A DNA stretch of 64,000 nt. Source: RUG100 sp050953425 (GTDB lineage Bacteria; Bacillota; Clostridia; Peptostreptococcales; Anaerovoracaceae). Numbering within the stretch: position 1 is the first letter of the stretch; the number at the start of each line of letters is the position of its first letter. A program made the position numbers and the translations under genes. Below, piece by piece: positions 54,665-63,361 of the stretch. The stretch covers positions 160,290 to 224,289 of the forward strand of contig JBMNMQ010000002.1 of the NCBI GenBank assembly GCA_050953425.1. Direction: 5' to 3'. Below the pieces are notes generated by a model. It was not told where the DNA came from. It was given only the letters and a program-made list of their open reading frames with translations, and did no database searches.

Positions 54665-57135
54665 GCCTTGATGTACTCAAAGGCCGCAAGTGTATGGTCT
54701 GGACATTTATGGGAAACGCGAGAATGTACACCGCGCTTGATAATTACGGAGACCGCCTGTCACAGGTCGGTCTTTTTTCTTTCAAGGTAGACAAGACCGG
54801 TACCATCACGGAATCCGGCGTGGCGATCAGCGACATGCTGACCTACGTCAATAAATACTCTCACATCACATGGCTTCTGACCGTTCGGAACGACGGGACG
54901 TCCGGCGTGTTCACCGCCCTCAGGGAAAACACGGACGGCGCGCAGGACAAGTTCCTGACGGAACTCGTGCGGATCATGGAGAAATACCCGTGGTGCGACG
55001 GCGTCGACATCGACCTCGAGAGAGGCGGCGGCTATTCCACGCACGCAAAGTCCACCGCCATGTTCCGTAACATCTGGAACGCGGTCAAAACTTACGACAG
55101 CACGAAGAAAGTCAACATCTGTCTCCCCGGCATGAACTCGGTGAACGGCTCGGTCGGCGGCGAAAACTGGTGCGTCTACGCGGATCTGAACGATTACTGC
55201 GATACCGCTGCCATCATGAGCTACGGCATGGCGTGGGCGGGTTCCGCTCCCGGGCCGGTGTCTCCGAAGGACTGGCTTGACGGCATCTACGACTACGCCT
55301 CCCGAGTCATGACGCCGGAAAAAGTGTTCATGGGACTTCCCGCCTACGGATGGAACTGGCAGATCTACGACACACCGGAAAACCTCGGCAAGACTTACCG
55401 CGGAGTTTCCAACACATACTACGCGGCGAAAAACTGGATGACGGGAAAATACAACTTCACGGACGACAAACCTCCGCAGCCCTTCATCCCGATCCTCGCT
55501 TACTGGGACGACTACAACAAGGTTCCTTATGCCTTCCCGCAGGTCTATGACTTCATGGAGGGACGGGACGCCGCAAGGTATGAGTACCCGCAGCTGAACG
55601 GAACATACAACCGCAGACATTACCTCACGGCCTACGGCAAGACGCAGAAAACTGGCTTCGGTACCGTCTATGTGGATCACGACGGAACGCCGGACAGCTA
55701 TTCAGGCATCGTATCCAGCGAAAACGGCATAGCCGTCATGGGCGACGAAGGAAGCGCTACATACCGCTTCACCATCTCATCCGCCGGGACATACGACATC
55801 GCTGTACGGCTCTGCTATCCCTTCTGGGACAAGAACGGCATCTACGTATCGATTGACGGAACGGAGAAGCGTTTCACGGAGTCGCGCCTGTGGTGGCCGT
55901 ACTGGAGAAGCACCTTCTGGGCGAGTCTCGCAAACGGGATATCCCTTTCCTCCGGAGCGCATACCATCACGGTGTCAGTCGACGTAAAGGGCGTCCAGTT
56001 CTACGGATTCCGCGTCTGCTCATCGTTCACGGAAGCACCGTCCGCAGGCTCTGCGTCCTTTACGCTCTCTCCGAGGAAGTTCATCGACGTGGACGGAAAC
56101 GAATGCCAGCCCGACAAGGGATTCAAGCTCACAACCGAGGTGCTCCGCAGAAAGCCGGATTCCGCGCTCATCTGGTACGCCGATTTCAGGGACTACGGAA
56201 TGCTCGAAACAGGTTACTGGAAAACCGTATCCGGCTCATGGAAGATCTGGCGGGAGGACGAAAACTCAGAGAGCCGCGTCTACTCCCAGCTTGACGGGAG
56301 CGGACAGTTCGCATGGAACTACGACGGTTTCCGCGACATTCACCTTAGAGCGCGTCTTGCGTTTCCTTCCGGAAGCACTGGCCGCGCTGGGATCTTCTGC
56401 GGGAGCCTGTTCTGCTGCCTGAACTACGATACGCAGGCCGTGGAGCTTTGGAACGGGAGCACGAAACTCGGAAGCTACGGCCAGAGCCTCAGTCAGACAA
56501 GGTCAACCGATCTGAGAACTGATCCGATGATGTACACCATCGAAATGCGGATCAGAGGAAACACGGTGCGCGTCTATTCCGGCGCGGCCTACACGCTTCG
56601 TTTCACCGCAAACATCAGCGGATTCACCGGCGGCTCAGCGGGATACCAGAGCGACAGCCGGACCGTGTGTGAGCTTCTCCGTATGGGCGACGCATGGACC
56701 TATGAACCTTATGAACGCTTCGACGTCACGTTTCCGGACGGCACCGTCACGCAATACGGCAGGATCAGCCGCACAAACTGCACATGGGACGACGAGTTCC
56801 AGGTGTTCACGCTGACATCCGACGTGGAAGAACCCGACACGAGAAGCGAATCCATCTCGATGGACTATGAGTTCTACCACTCGGCGCAGCTCAGTCTCGA
56901 ATGCGGGAAGGATTACACGGTAACCATCACGCCAAGGGATATCAACATCTGGCTGTCCCGCCTGTTTCTCGGCGACGCGGACGGATTCTCGATCCTCTAC
57001 TATCAGGACGTGGACTCGCTCGTCTACTGGGCGAATCAGGCGGCCTACCGCTGGGGACTTCGCGGAATCGCGATCTGGTCGCTCGGACAGGAGGACTTAA
57101 GACTCTGGGAGGCTTTGCCTAAGCAAACCGGATAA
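54661..57135 (+). CDS. Tail-associated GH18-family glycosidase
   Basis: 824 residues. The GH18 barrel is seen in MVWTFMGNARMYTALDN, HITWLLTVRND, the catalytic DGVDIDLE at 113-120 (D-x-x-D-x-D-x-E complete, E120 the acid), NICLPGMNS, TAAIMSYGMAW, and VFMGLPAYGWNW. The last barrel strand and its Trp (GIAIWSLGQEDLRLWEAL) appear only at residues about 800-820, so some 480 residues of carbohydrate-binding type beta domains (SSAGTYDIAVRLCYPFWDKN and following) are inserted before it. It probably hydrolyses a chitin-like or peptidoglycan/exopolysaccharide glycan on the host surface during adsorption. Confidence 0.88.
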   Translation: MSLDVLKGRKCMVWTFMGNARMYTALDNYGDRLSQVGLFSFKVDKTGTITESGVAISDMLTYVNKYSHITWLLTVRNDGTSGVFTALRENTDGAQDKFLTELVRIMEKYPWCDGVDIDLERGGGYSTHAKSTAMFRNIWNAVKTYDSTKKVNICLPGMNSVNGSVGGENWCVYADLNDYCDTAAIMSYGMAWAGSAPGPVSPKDWLDGIYDYASRVMTPEKVFMGLPAYGWNWQIYDTPENLGKTYRGVSNTYYAAKNWMTGKYNFTDDKPPQPFIPILAYWDDYNKVPYAFPQVYDFMEGRDAARYEYPQLNGTYNRRHYLTAYGKTQKTGFGTVYVDHDGTPDSYSGIVSSENGIAVMGDEGSATYRFTISSAGTYDIAVRLCYPFWDKNGIYVSIDGTEKRFTESRLWWPYWRSTFWASLANGISLSSGAHTITVSVDVKGVQFYGFRVCSSFTEAPSAGSASFTLSPRKFIDVDGNECQPDKGFKLTTEVLRRKPDSALIWYADFRDYGMLETGYWKTVSGSWKIWREDENSESRVYSQLDGSGQFAWNYDGFRDIHLRARLAFPSGSTGRAGIFCGSLFCCLNYDTQAVELWNGSTKLGSYGQSLSQTRSTDLRTDPMMYTIEMRIRGNTVRVYSGAAYTLRFTANISGFTGGSAGYQSDSRTVCELLRMGDAWTYEPYERFDVTFPDGTVTQYGRISRTNCTWDDEFQVFTLTSDVEEPDTRSESISMDYEFYHSAQLSLECGKDYTVTITPRDINIWLSRLFLGDADGFSILYYQDVDSLVYWANQAAYRWGLRGIAIWSLGQEDLRLWEALPKQTG

Positions 57136-57161
57136 ACAACATACGGATAACAGTTTCCAAT

Positions 57162-57194
57162 GGCTGCCTGCAATCACGCAGGCGGCCTTTCTTT
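57162..57194 (+). terminator. Terminator after the tail glycosidase gene
   Basis: GGCTGCCTGC, loop AATCAC, GCAGGCGGCC, followed by TTTCTTT. Good stem and T-rich tail. It separates tail genes from the lysis genes. Confidence 0.8.
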
Positions 57195-57220
57195 ATGCCA
57201 TTTTTCAAAGGAGGTTACAC

Positions 57221-57634
57221 ATGAAGGAATTCTGGTCAATCATTCAGCTCATCTTCGCCGGAGTCGGCGGATGGCTCGGCTATTTCCTCGGAGGCTGTGA
57301 CGGGCTGCTCGTTGCGCTCATCATCTTCGTGGTCTGCGACTACATTACCGGCGTACTGTGCGCCATCTCCGACAGGAAGCTCTCGAGCGCGGTCGGCTTC
57401 AGGGGAATCTGCCGCAAGGTGCTGATCTTCATTCTGGTCGGCATCGCCAACATCCTCGACATCCATGTGCTCGGTCACGAAGGCGTTCTGAGGACGGCGA
57501 TCATCTTTTTCTACATCTCGAATGAAGGACTCTCCCTTACCGAAAACGCCGCACATCTCGGTCTTCCGGTCCCGGAGAAGCTGAAGAACGTATTGGAACA
57601 GCTGCATGACAGAAACGACAAGGAGGAGAAATAA
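57221..57634 (+). CDS. Phage holin (toxin secretion/phage lysis holin family)
   Basis: 137 residues, AAGGAGG upstream. Hydrophobic segments at about 8-25 (LIFAGVGGWLGYFLGG), 29-48 (GLLVALIIFVVCDYITGVLC), 64-82 (ICRKVLIFILVGIANIL) and 88-105 (VLRTAIIFFYISNEG). The DYITGVLCA and FYISNEGLSLTENAA blocks are typical of the Phage_holin_4 family. It opens the membrane at the end of infection so that the lysin can reach the wall. Ends 2 bases before the lysin start. Confidence 0.93.
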   Translation: MKEFWSIIQLIFAGVGGWLGYFLGGCDGLLVALIIFVVCDYITGVLCAISDRKLSSAVGFRGICRKVLIFILVGIANILDIHVLGHEGVLRTAIIFFYISNEGLSLTENAAHLGLPVPEKLKNVLEQLHDRNDKEEK

Positions 57635-57635
57635 C

Positions 57636-58592
57636 ATGGCGATGAAAGGAATTGACGTAAGCCGCTGGCAGGGGAACATCGACTGGGCGAAGGTAAAAGC
57701 GTCCGGCATTCAGTTCGCCATCATCAAGGCAGGCGGCTCGGATGACGGCTTCTACACGGACAGCAGATGGGAAGCCAATTACAAAGGTGCGAAAGCAAAC
57801 GGCATCGCGGTCGGAGCCTACTATTTCGTCGGTCCGAAATGCGTGAATGCCGCAGCCGGGAAAGCGGATGCCGAAAGGTTCATCCGGCTTCTTAAAGGCA
57901 AGCAGCTCGAATACCCGGTGTTCATGGACAACGAGGCGCAGCCGGCCTCGGCAAAAGCCGGTATCACGGAAGCGGCGATCGCATTCTGCGAAATGATGGA
58001 AACCGCCGGATACTTCGTCGGAATCTACGGTTCCGCCTATTCCGGATTCCGTGAAAGGATGGACGATTTCAGGCTCTCCGCCTACACCCACTGGGTCGCG
58101 CAGTACGCCTCGAAATGCACCTATTCAGGCAAGTACGGCATCTGGCAGTATTCTTCCTCAGGACGTGTAAACGGTATCAGCGGAAACGTAGACATGGATC
58201 TGAGCTATGTGGACTACCCGTCTGTTATCAAATCCGGCGGGTTCAACGGATTCGGAAAAAAGACTGCCGCTGTTTCCTCTCCGGCGGGTAAATCCGTAGA
58301 CGAACTGGCAAAAGAAGTCCTGGCGGGATCCTGGGGAAACGGTGATGACAGGAAGAAAAGACTCACCGCAGCCGGATACAGCTATGACGCTGTCCAGGCA
58401 AGAGTCAATGAACTGCTCGGTTCAAAGAAAACCGCTCCCGCTGCCGTATGGTACACGGTCCGCTCCGGAGACACTCTCACAGCGATCGCCGGAAAATACG
58501 GCACGACCGTATTCTCCATTCAGAAGCTGAATCCGTCTTTGATAAAAAACGTCAACCGGATTCAGGCCGGATGGAAAATCCGGGTGAAATAA
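57636..58592 (+). CDS. GH25 lysozyme with Cpl-7-like and LysM domains (endolysin)
   Basis: 318 residues from ATG 57636, AAGGAGGAG upstream. Residues 1-190 form GH25 muramidase: MKGIDVSRWQGNIDWAKVKA (catalytic D), AIIKAGGSDDGFYTD, YPVFMDNEAQPA (D/E pair), IWQYSSSGRVNGISGNVDMD. Then a Cpl-7 wall-binding repeat (DELAKEVLAGSWGNGDDRKK, RLTAAGYSYDAVQARVNELL, about 223-265) and a LysM domain (WYTVRSGDTLTAIAGKYGTT, about 274-317). Cuts peptidoglycan for host lysis. No signal peptide, so export depends on the holin. Confidence 0.96.
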   Translation: MAMKGIDVSRWQGNIDWAKVKASGIQFAIIKAGGSDDGFYTDSRWEANYKGAKANGIAVGAYYFVGPKCVNAAAGKADAERFIRLLKGKQLEYPVFMDNEAQPASAKAGITEAAIAFCEMMETAGYFVGIYGSAYSGFRERMDDFRLSAYTHWVAQYASKCTYSGKYGIWQYSSSGRVNGISGNVDMDLSYVDYPSVIKSGGFNGFGKKTAAVSSPAGKSVDELAKEVLAGSWGNGDDRKKRLTAAGYSYDAVQARVNELLGSKKTAPAAVWYTVRSGDTLTAIAGKYGTTVFSIQKLNPSLIKNVNRIQAGWKIRVK

Positions 58593-58613
58593 CTTGATAA
58601 ATTTACAATCTCT

Positions 58614-58655
58614 ATCCTGCATATGCCCGTTTCCGGCATGTGCAGGATTTTTTTA
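58614..58655 (+). terminator. Terminator after the lysin gene
   Basis: ATCCTGCA...TGCAGGAT with inner GCC/GGC pairing and a following T-rich run. Strong rho-independent terminator closing the late operon. Confidence 0.85.
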
Positions 58656-58662
58656 TTTTTCC

Positions 58663-58707
58663 GGGGGTTCGTTTTGCCGTGTTTTTCGAGGACGGAAGAC
58701 ATGAAGG
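58663..58707 (+). repeat. Conserved intergenic element, copy 2
   Basis: GGGGGTTCGTTTTGCC, spacer with GTTTTTC, GAGGACGGAAGACATGAAGG. Strongly matches 63306-63349 and also 26762-26806. The ATG inside it opens a 12-codon frame (MKGEQQRIEVKT) ending at the next gene start. Confidence 0.65.
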
Positions 58708-58735
58708 GAGAACAACAGAGAATCGAGGTGAAGAC

Positions 58736-58972
58736 ATGAAGCTCAGACACAGAATTCGTATCAACGTCACGGACAGCTCCGGACGCAGGAAGAAGGTTCT
58801 CAGCGGCGGTGTCCGCTGCCTTCCGGCAAAGCTCCTCACGGCTCTCTTCGGGGAAAACACGGAAGTACTGATCCTCTCCCCTGGTCAGAGCGTCCAGTCA
58901 GTCGAGATCCACGAAATGAAAGGAGGCGAAACAGATGACACAGGAAGAACTGCTGAAGTCCATCGCGTCTGA
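58736..58972 (+). CDS. Small basic phage protein
   Basis: 78 residues from ATG 58736, GAGGTGA upstream. KLRHRIRINVTDSSGRRKKV, LSGGVRCLPAKLLTALFG and ENTEVLILSPGQSVQSVEIH. It is a basic, probably beta-rich protein commonly located before DUF2800 in prophage replication modules. No function is known to me. It overlaps the next gene by 38 bases in another frame. Confidence 0.65.
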   Translation: MKLRHRIRINVTDSSGRRKKVLSGGVRCLPAKLLTALFGENTEVLILSPGQSVQSVEIHEMKGGETDDTGRTAEVHRV

Positions 58973-59252
58973 TCTGCGCAAGACCGCGGATGACATCGAG
59001 ATGCTTGCCGGACTGAAGCGCGGTGCTGAACCGGAGAAAAAGCCGGGGCAGGCTGCCGAAGCTGTGCCGGAGGAAAAACCGGTGACACTCGAGGAACTCC
59101 GTACTGTGCTCTCCGACAAGAGCAGCAAGGGTTTCGGTAGTCAGGTGCGTGACCTCATCCGCTCCTACGGCGCGGTAAAGCTCAGCGCGGTAGACCCCGC
59201 ACATTACGGCGAGATGCTGAAGAAAGCCGAGGTGATCGGGAATGCCGGTTAA
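58935..59252 (+). CDS. Phage protein of unknown function upstream of DUF2800
   Basis: 105 residues, AAAGGAGG upstream. The N-terminal helix (MTQEELLKSIASDLRKTADD) is followed by a Pro/Glu-rich linker and a conserved C-terminal helical unit (LEELRTVLSDKSSKGFGSQV, RDLIRSYGAVKLSAVDPAHY). The last block resembles C-terminal helices in ssDNA-annealing and other phage proteins: S-x-K-G-x-x-x-x-V-R-x-L-I. This suggests nucleic-acid contact. Overlaps the DUF2800 start by 11 bases. Confidence 0.65.
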   Translation: MTQEELLKSIASDLRKTADDIEMLAGLKRGAEPEKKPGQAAEAVPEEKPVTLEELRTVLSDKSSKGFGSQVRDLIRSYGAVKLSAVDPAHYGEMLKKAEVIGNAG

Positions 59253-60375
59253 TCACGCGATGCTCTCGCCGTCCAGCGCCCACAGGTGGCTCAACTGCAC
59301 ACCGTCGGCGCTCCTTGAGAAGTCCTTTGCGGACTCGGAGACAGCCGCCTCTGCCGAAGGAACAGCCGCCCACGCTCTTGCTGATCACAAGGTGAAGCGT
59401 GCTCTGAAACGCCGCAGCAAGCGTCCGGTTTCTGATTACAACACAGACGAGATGGAGGAATACACTGACGATTACCGCGACTACGTTATGGAGCAGCTCG
59501 GGCAGGAACGGCAGACATGCGGTGACGCACAGGCCTATACGGAGATAGAACTGGATCTCTCTTCCTATATTCCGCACGGTTTCGGAACCAGCGACTGCAT
59601 CATTGTTTCCGATAACAGGATGCATGTCATCGATCTGAAGTACGGTCAGGGAGTGCTCGTGGAATCAGAGGAGAATCCGCAGATGATGCTGTACACGCTC
59701 GGCGCTCTCGATCTCTTCGGAGATCTGTATGACTTCGAGGATGTGTCGCTGACCATCTTCCAGCCAAGGCGTGACAATATCTCGACCTGGAACACTACTG
59801 TAACTCACCTGCGCGCATGGGCTGAGGAAGTCCTGAAGCCGAAGGTAGCCCTGGCAAGCGAAGGTCTCGGGGACTACTGCTCCGGTGACTGGTGCCGCTT
59901 CTGCAAAGCGGCTGTGAAGTGCCGTGCCAGGGCTGAAAAACAGCTCGCACTGGCACAGTACGAGTTCCGGAGACCCCCTCTTCTCACCGATGAGGAGATC
60001 GACAGGATTCTGCCGGAGATCGACAGTCTGAAGGCCTGGGCGGACGGCATCCTGCAGTACGCCACGGATGAAGCGGTCAGTCACGGAAAGCGCTGGGACT
60101 CACGCAAGCTGGTCGAAGGCCGTTCCGTACGAAAATACACCGACGAGCAGGCAGTTGCGGAGGCAGCGAAGAATGCCGGATACACCGATATCTGGCGCAG
60201 AAGTCTCATTCCCATCACGGAAATGGAACGCCTGATGGGTAAGAAAACGTTCCATGAAGTGCTCGGCGGGCTTGTCTTCAAGCCGCCGGGAAAACCGACG
60301 CTCGTTCCGAAATCCGACAGGCGTCCTGAATTAAAGACAAACGATGTTCATGAAGAATTCAAGGAGGAAATGTAA
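59242..60375 (+). CDS. DUF2800 protein (PD-(D/E)xK-type nuclease fold)
   Basis: 377 residues. AMLSPSSAHRWLNCTPSALL, SAEGTAAHALADHKVKRALK, IVSDNRMHVIDLKYGQGVLV (D and E/K positions of a PD-(D/E)xK site: DLKYG) and four cysteines around CSGDWCRFCKAAVKC are typical for DUF2800, which is related to Cas4/RecB-type nucleases with an iron-sulfur cluster. It probably processes ends in phage recombination or replication together with DUF2815. Two bases before the DUF2815 start. Confidence 0.9.
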   Translation: MPVNHAMLSPSSAHRWLNCTPSALLEKSFADSETAASAEGTAAHALADHKVKRALKRRSKRPVSDYNTDEMEEYTDDYRDYVMEQLGQERQTCGDAQAYTEIELDLSSYIPHGFGTSDCIIVSDNRMHVIDLKYGQGVLVESEENPQMMLYTLGALDLFGDLYDFEDVSLTIFQPRRDNISTWNTTVTHLRAWAEEVLKPKVALASEGLGDYCSGDWCRFCKAAVKCRARAEKQLALAQYEFRRPPLLTDEEIDRILPEIDSLKAWADGILQYATDEAVSHGKRWDSRKLVEGRSVRKYTDEQAVAEAAKNAGYTDIWRRSLIPITEMERLMGKKTFHEVLGGLVFKPPGKPTLVPKSDRRPELKTNDVHEEFKEEM

Positions 60376-60377
60376 TT

Positions 60378-60932
60378 ATGTCAATCAACGACAAGACTAA
60401 GGTGGTAACCGGTATCGTAAGGCTCTCCTATGCGAACGTATGGGAACCGAAATCCATCAACGGCGGCAAGGAAAAGTACAGCGTTTCGCTGATCATCCCG
60501 AAGTCGGACAAAAAGACCATCGACGCTATCAACAAGGCTGTCGACGCTGCCATTGAGGAAGGACTGAACAAGTTCGGCGGAAAGAAACCGAACAAGGCAG
60601 CCATCAAGCTCCCGCTCCGCGACGGCGATACGGAACGCGATGACGAGGCATATAAAGACAGCTGGTTCGTGAACGCAAACAGCACCACTCCGCCGCAGAT
60701 CGTCGACAAGCATGTTCAGCCGATTCTCGACCGCAGCGAAGTGTACAGCGGATGCTACGCAAGGGTGTCCGTGAACTTCTACGCTTTCAATTCCAACGGC
60801 AACAAGGGCGTGGCGTGCGGTCTTGGCAACATCCAGAAGATCCGTGACGGCGAGCCGCTCGGCAGCCGCAGCAGCGCAGCAGACGACTTCTCCGATTTCT
60901 CCGACGGCAGCGACGACAGTTTCCTTGACTGA
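60378..60932 (+). CDS. DUF2815 protein, likely single-strand DNA binding
   Basis: 184 residues. TGIVRLSYANVWEPKSINGG, KEKYSVSLIIPKSDKKTIDA, DRSEVYSGCYARVSVNFYAF, NKGVACGLGNIQKIRDGEPL, then an acidic flexible tail (DDFSDFSDGSDDSF). DUF2815 has an OB-like fold, and the acidic C-terminal tip is like those of SSB proteins, which bind partner enzymes. Placed after DUF2800 and before the DNA polymerase. Confidence 0.9.
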   Translation: MSINDKTKVVTGIVRLSYANVWEPKSINGGKEKYSVSLIIPKSDKKTIDAINKAVDAAIEEGLNKFGGKKPNKAAIKLPLRDGDTERDDEAYKDSWFVNANSTTPPQIVDKHVQPILDRSEVYSGCYARVSVNFYAFNSNGNKGVACGLGNIQKIRDGEPLGSRSSAADDFSDFSDGSDDSFLD

Positions 60933-60951
60933 TGTCAGAAAGGCGCAAATC

Positions 60952-61215
60952 ATGAAAAACATTCTTGATACAGTTCTCTACATCATCTACGCCCTCTTCG
61001 GGCTCGGCGGACTCGGACTCATGATCACCATGGTGGTGGTCACTGTCCGGAATACAAAGCGTGACGACGCGTTCGAGAAGGAACTGCATGACCAGAAGTT
61101 AAAGAACGAAGCAGATGCCGCGGAACGCGACCGCAGATACGCAGCCGAAAAGGAAAAGCGGGATAAGGAGTACCATGAGCGGCGCATTGCGGCTCTCGAA
61201 GACATGAAACACTGA
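60952..61215 (+). CDS. Small membrane protein with coiled coil
   Basis: 87 residues from ATG 60952, AGAAAGG upstream. One transmembrane helix at about 5-30 (LDTVLYIIYALFGLGGLGLM) followed by a long charged helix (DAFEKELHDQKLKNEADAAE, RDRRYAAEKEKRDKEYHERR), probably a coiled coil facing the cytoplasm. Unknown role. Between DUF2815 and the polymerase. Could anchor replication proteins to the membrane; speculation. Confidence 0.65.
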   Translation: MKNILDTVLYIIYALFGLGGLGLMITMVVVTVRNTKRDDAFEKELHDQKLKNEADAAERDRRYAAEKEKRDKEYHERRIAALEDMKH

Positions 61216-61241
61216 CAACAGAATAACGGCAATATGGAATG

Positions 61242-61275
61242 GCGGCGGGAGACAGAACTTCCGCCGCTTGTTTTT
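61242..61275 (+). terminator. Hairpin with T tract before the polymerase gene
   Basis: GCGGCGGGAG and CTTCCGCCGC around ACAGAA, followed by TTGTTTTT. Classic terminator shape directly before the polymerase ribosome site (GAGGTG), so probably an attenuator. Confidence 0.7.
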
Positions 61276-61287
61276 ATGAGGTGATTT

Positions 61288-63270
61288 ATGAAAACACTGA
61301 GTATTGATCTCGAAACCTTCTCTGATGTCGATCTTGGAAAATCCGGTGTCTACAGGTACACAGAAAGCCCCCTCTTCGAGATTCTTCTGTTCGGCTTCGC
61401 CAGGGACGACGATCCGGTGACCGTCATCGATCTGACGGCGGGTGACAGAATACCGGAGGATGTGCTTGACGCACTGACTGATGAAAGCGTGACAAAATGG
61501 GCGTTCAACGCAGGTTTTGAGAGAGTCTGTCTCTCCGCGTATCTCAGAAAATATTATCCGGAGCGCTTTGTCTCCTACAGCATCCCGGAAGATACCGTAG
61601 GAAATTATCTGGATCCGGCGTCATGGCGCTGTTCCATGATCTGGTCCGCATATCTCGGCCTTCCGCTCTCCCTGAAAGGCGTCGGTGAAGCGCTCGGCCT
61701 TGAGGAGCAGAAAATGTCCGAGGGCCGTGACCTCATCCGCTACTTCTGCGTGCCGTGCAGGCCGACGAAGACGAACGGCGGCAGGACACGGAACCGTCCG
61801 TCAGACGCACCGGACAAGTGGGCTATCTTCAAGTCCTATAACAAGCGTGACGTCGAGGTTGAGATGTCCATCAAGAAACGGCTGCGCCATTTTCCGGTTC
61901 CGGATTCCGTGTGGGAGGAATATCACATCGACCAGGAGATCAACGACCGCGGAATCCTCGTGGATCTTGATATGGCAAAGCAGGCCATCCGCATCGATGA
62001 AAGATCCCGGACGGCGCTTACGGAAAAGCTCCGCCGGCTCACCGGACTCTCAAACCCGAACTCGGTTGTTCAGATGAAGGACTGGCTGAACGGACACGGC
62101 CTGAAGACCGATACGCTCGGCAAGAAAGCGGTTATGACGCTCCTCGATAAAGCACCCGCCGATCTGAAGGAAGTGCTGCTTCTCCGGCAGCAGATCGCGA
62201 AGTCAAGCGTAAAGAAATACCAGGCGATGCAGAATGCTGCCTGCGCCGATCACAGGGCAAGAGGAATGTTCCAGTTCTACGGCGCGAACAGATCCGGGAG
62301 ATTCAGCGGCAGGCTGATCCAGCTTCAGAATCTCCCGCAGAACCATATGCCCGATCTGAAGGAAGCCCGGATGCTTGTGAAGAACGGTGATTACGAGTCT
62401 CTTGAGATTCTCTACGACTCCGTTCCGAATGTACTCTCCGAGCTGATAAGAACAGCCTTCATTCCCCGCTCCGGCATGAAATTCATCGTCAGCGACTTCT
62501 CATCGATTGAGGCGAGAGTCCTGGCATATCTGTCCGGTGAACAGCACACGATTGAATCCTTCGCAAAAGGTGAAGACATCTACTGCGCCACAGCCTCGGC
62601 CATGTTTCACAAGCCCGTGGTCAAGCACGGCGTCAACGGAGAACTCCGTCAGAAAGGCAAGATCGCAACTCTCGCCTGCGGCTACGGTGGATCCGTCGGC
62701 GCTCTGAAAGCGATGGGAGCACTTGACATGGGACTGAAGGAGGACGAACTGCAGCCGATCGTTGATGCGTGGCGTGCCGCCAATCCGCACATCACGAAAT
62801 TCTGGTGGGACGTCGACCGTGCCGTAAAGGAGGTCATCCGGACAAAGGAGCCGAGAGAAGTCAGAGGAATCCGTTTCTTCTACAAAAGCCAGATGCTGTT
62901 CGTCCGTCTCCCTTCCGGCAGAGATCTCGCCTATGTAAAGCCGATGCTTCAGCCGAATCAGTACGGAAACGAATCCATCAGCTACATGGGAATCGGAGCC
63001 ACGAAGAAATGGGAACGCATCGAATCATACGGCCCGAAATTCGTCGAGAACATTACCCAGGCTGTCAGCCGCGACATTCTCTGCTATGCTATGCGGACCC
63101 TGTCCCACTGCTTCATCTGCGCTCATGTGCACGACGAGCTGATCATCGAGTGCGGCATGGACGTATCCGTCGATGCGGTTTGTGAACAGATGGGCAGAAC
63201 CCCGCCTTGGGCACCCGGACTTCTGCTCCGTGCGGACGGTTATGAATGCGAATTCTATAAGAAAGACTGA
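61288..63270 (+). CDS. Phage DNA polymerase, family A
   Basis: 660 residues. N-terminal 3'-5' exonuclease: TLSIDLETFSDVDLGK (Exo I), WAFNAGFERVCLSAYL (Exo II), FKSYNKRDVEVEMSIK (Exo III). Polymerase: IVSDFSSIEARVLAYLSGE (motif A), GELRQKGKIATLACGYGGSV (motif B, O helix), ICAHVHDELIIECG (motif C, HDE). Typical length and layout of the T7-like polymerases in Bacillota prophages. Replicates phage DNA with the VirE helicase, which here lies 32 kb away at the other prophage end. Confidence 0.96.
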   Translation: MKTLSIDLETFSDVDLGKSGVYRYTESPLFEILLFGFARDDDPVTVIDLTAGDRIPEDVLDALTDESVTKWAFNAGFERVCLSAYLRKYYPERFVSYSIPEDTVGNYLDPASWRCSMIWSAYLGLPLSLKGVGEALGLEEQKMSEGRDLIRYFCVPCRPTKTNGGRTRNRPSDAPDKWAIFKSYNKRDVEVEMSIKKRLRHFPVPDSVWEEYHIDQEINDRGILVDLDMAKQAIRIDERSRTALTEKLRRLTGLSNPNSVVQMKDWLNGHGLKTDTLGKKAVMTLLDKAPADLKEVLLLRQQIAKSSVKKYQAMQNAACADHRARGMFQFYGANRSGRFSGRLIQLQNLPQNHMPDLKEARMLVKNGDYESLEILYDSVPNVLSELIRTAFIPRSGMKFIVSDFSSIEARVLAYLSGEQHTIESFAKGEDIYCATASAMFHKPVVKHGVNGELRQKGKIATLACGYGGSVGALKAMGALDMGLKEDELQPIVDAWRAANPHITKFWWDVDRAVKEVIRTKEPREVRGIRFFYKSQMLFVRLPSGRDLAYVKPMLQPNQYGNESISYMGIGATKKWERIESYGPKFVENITQAVSRDILCYAMRTLSHCFICAHVHDELIIECGMDVSVDAVCEQMGRTPPWAPGLLLRADGYECEFYKKD

Positions 63271-63280
63271 CGTTTCAGAC

Positions 63281-63329
63281 GGGCAGACGCACTTTTTAAT
63301 CTGAAGGGGTGCGTTTTGCCCGCCTTTTT
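63281..63329 (+). terminator. Terminator after the polymerase gene
   Basis: GGGCA-G-ACGCAC pairs with GTGCGT-TT-TGCCC, followed by CGCCTTTTT. The 3' arm is part of the repeated element at 63306-63349. Confidence 0.75.
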
Positions 63330-63349
63330 AAGGACGGAAGACATGAAGG
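63306..63349 (+). repeat. Conserved intergenic element, copy 3
   Basis: GGGGTGCGTTTTGCCC, spacer CCTTTTTAA, GGACGGAAGACATGAAGG. Close to copy 2 at 58663-58707. The last 18 bases are identical to copy 2. Confidence 0.65.
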
Positions 63350-63361
63350 AGGTGCTCATCT

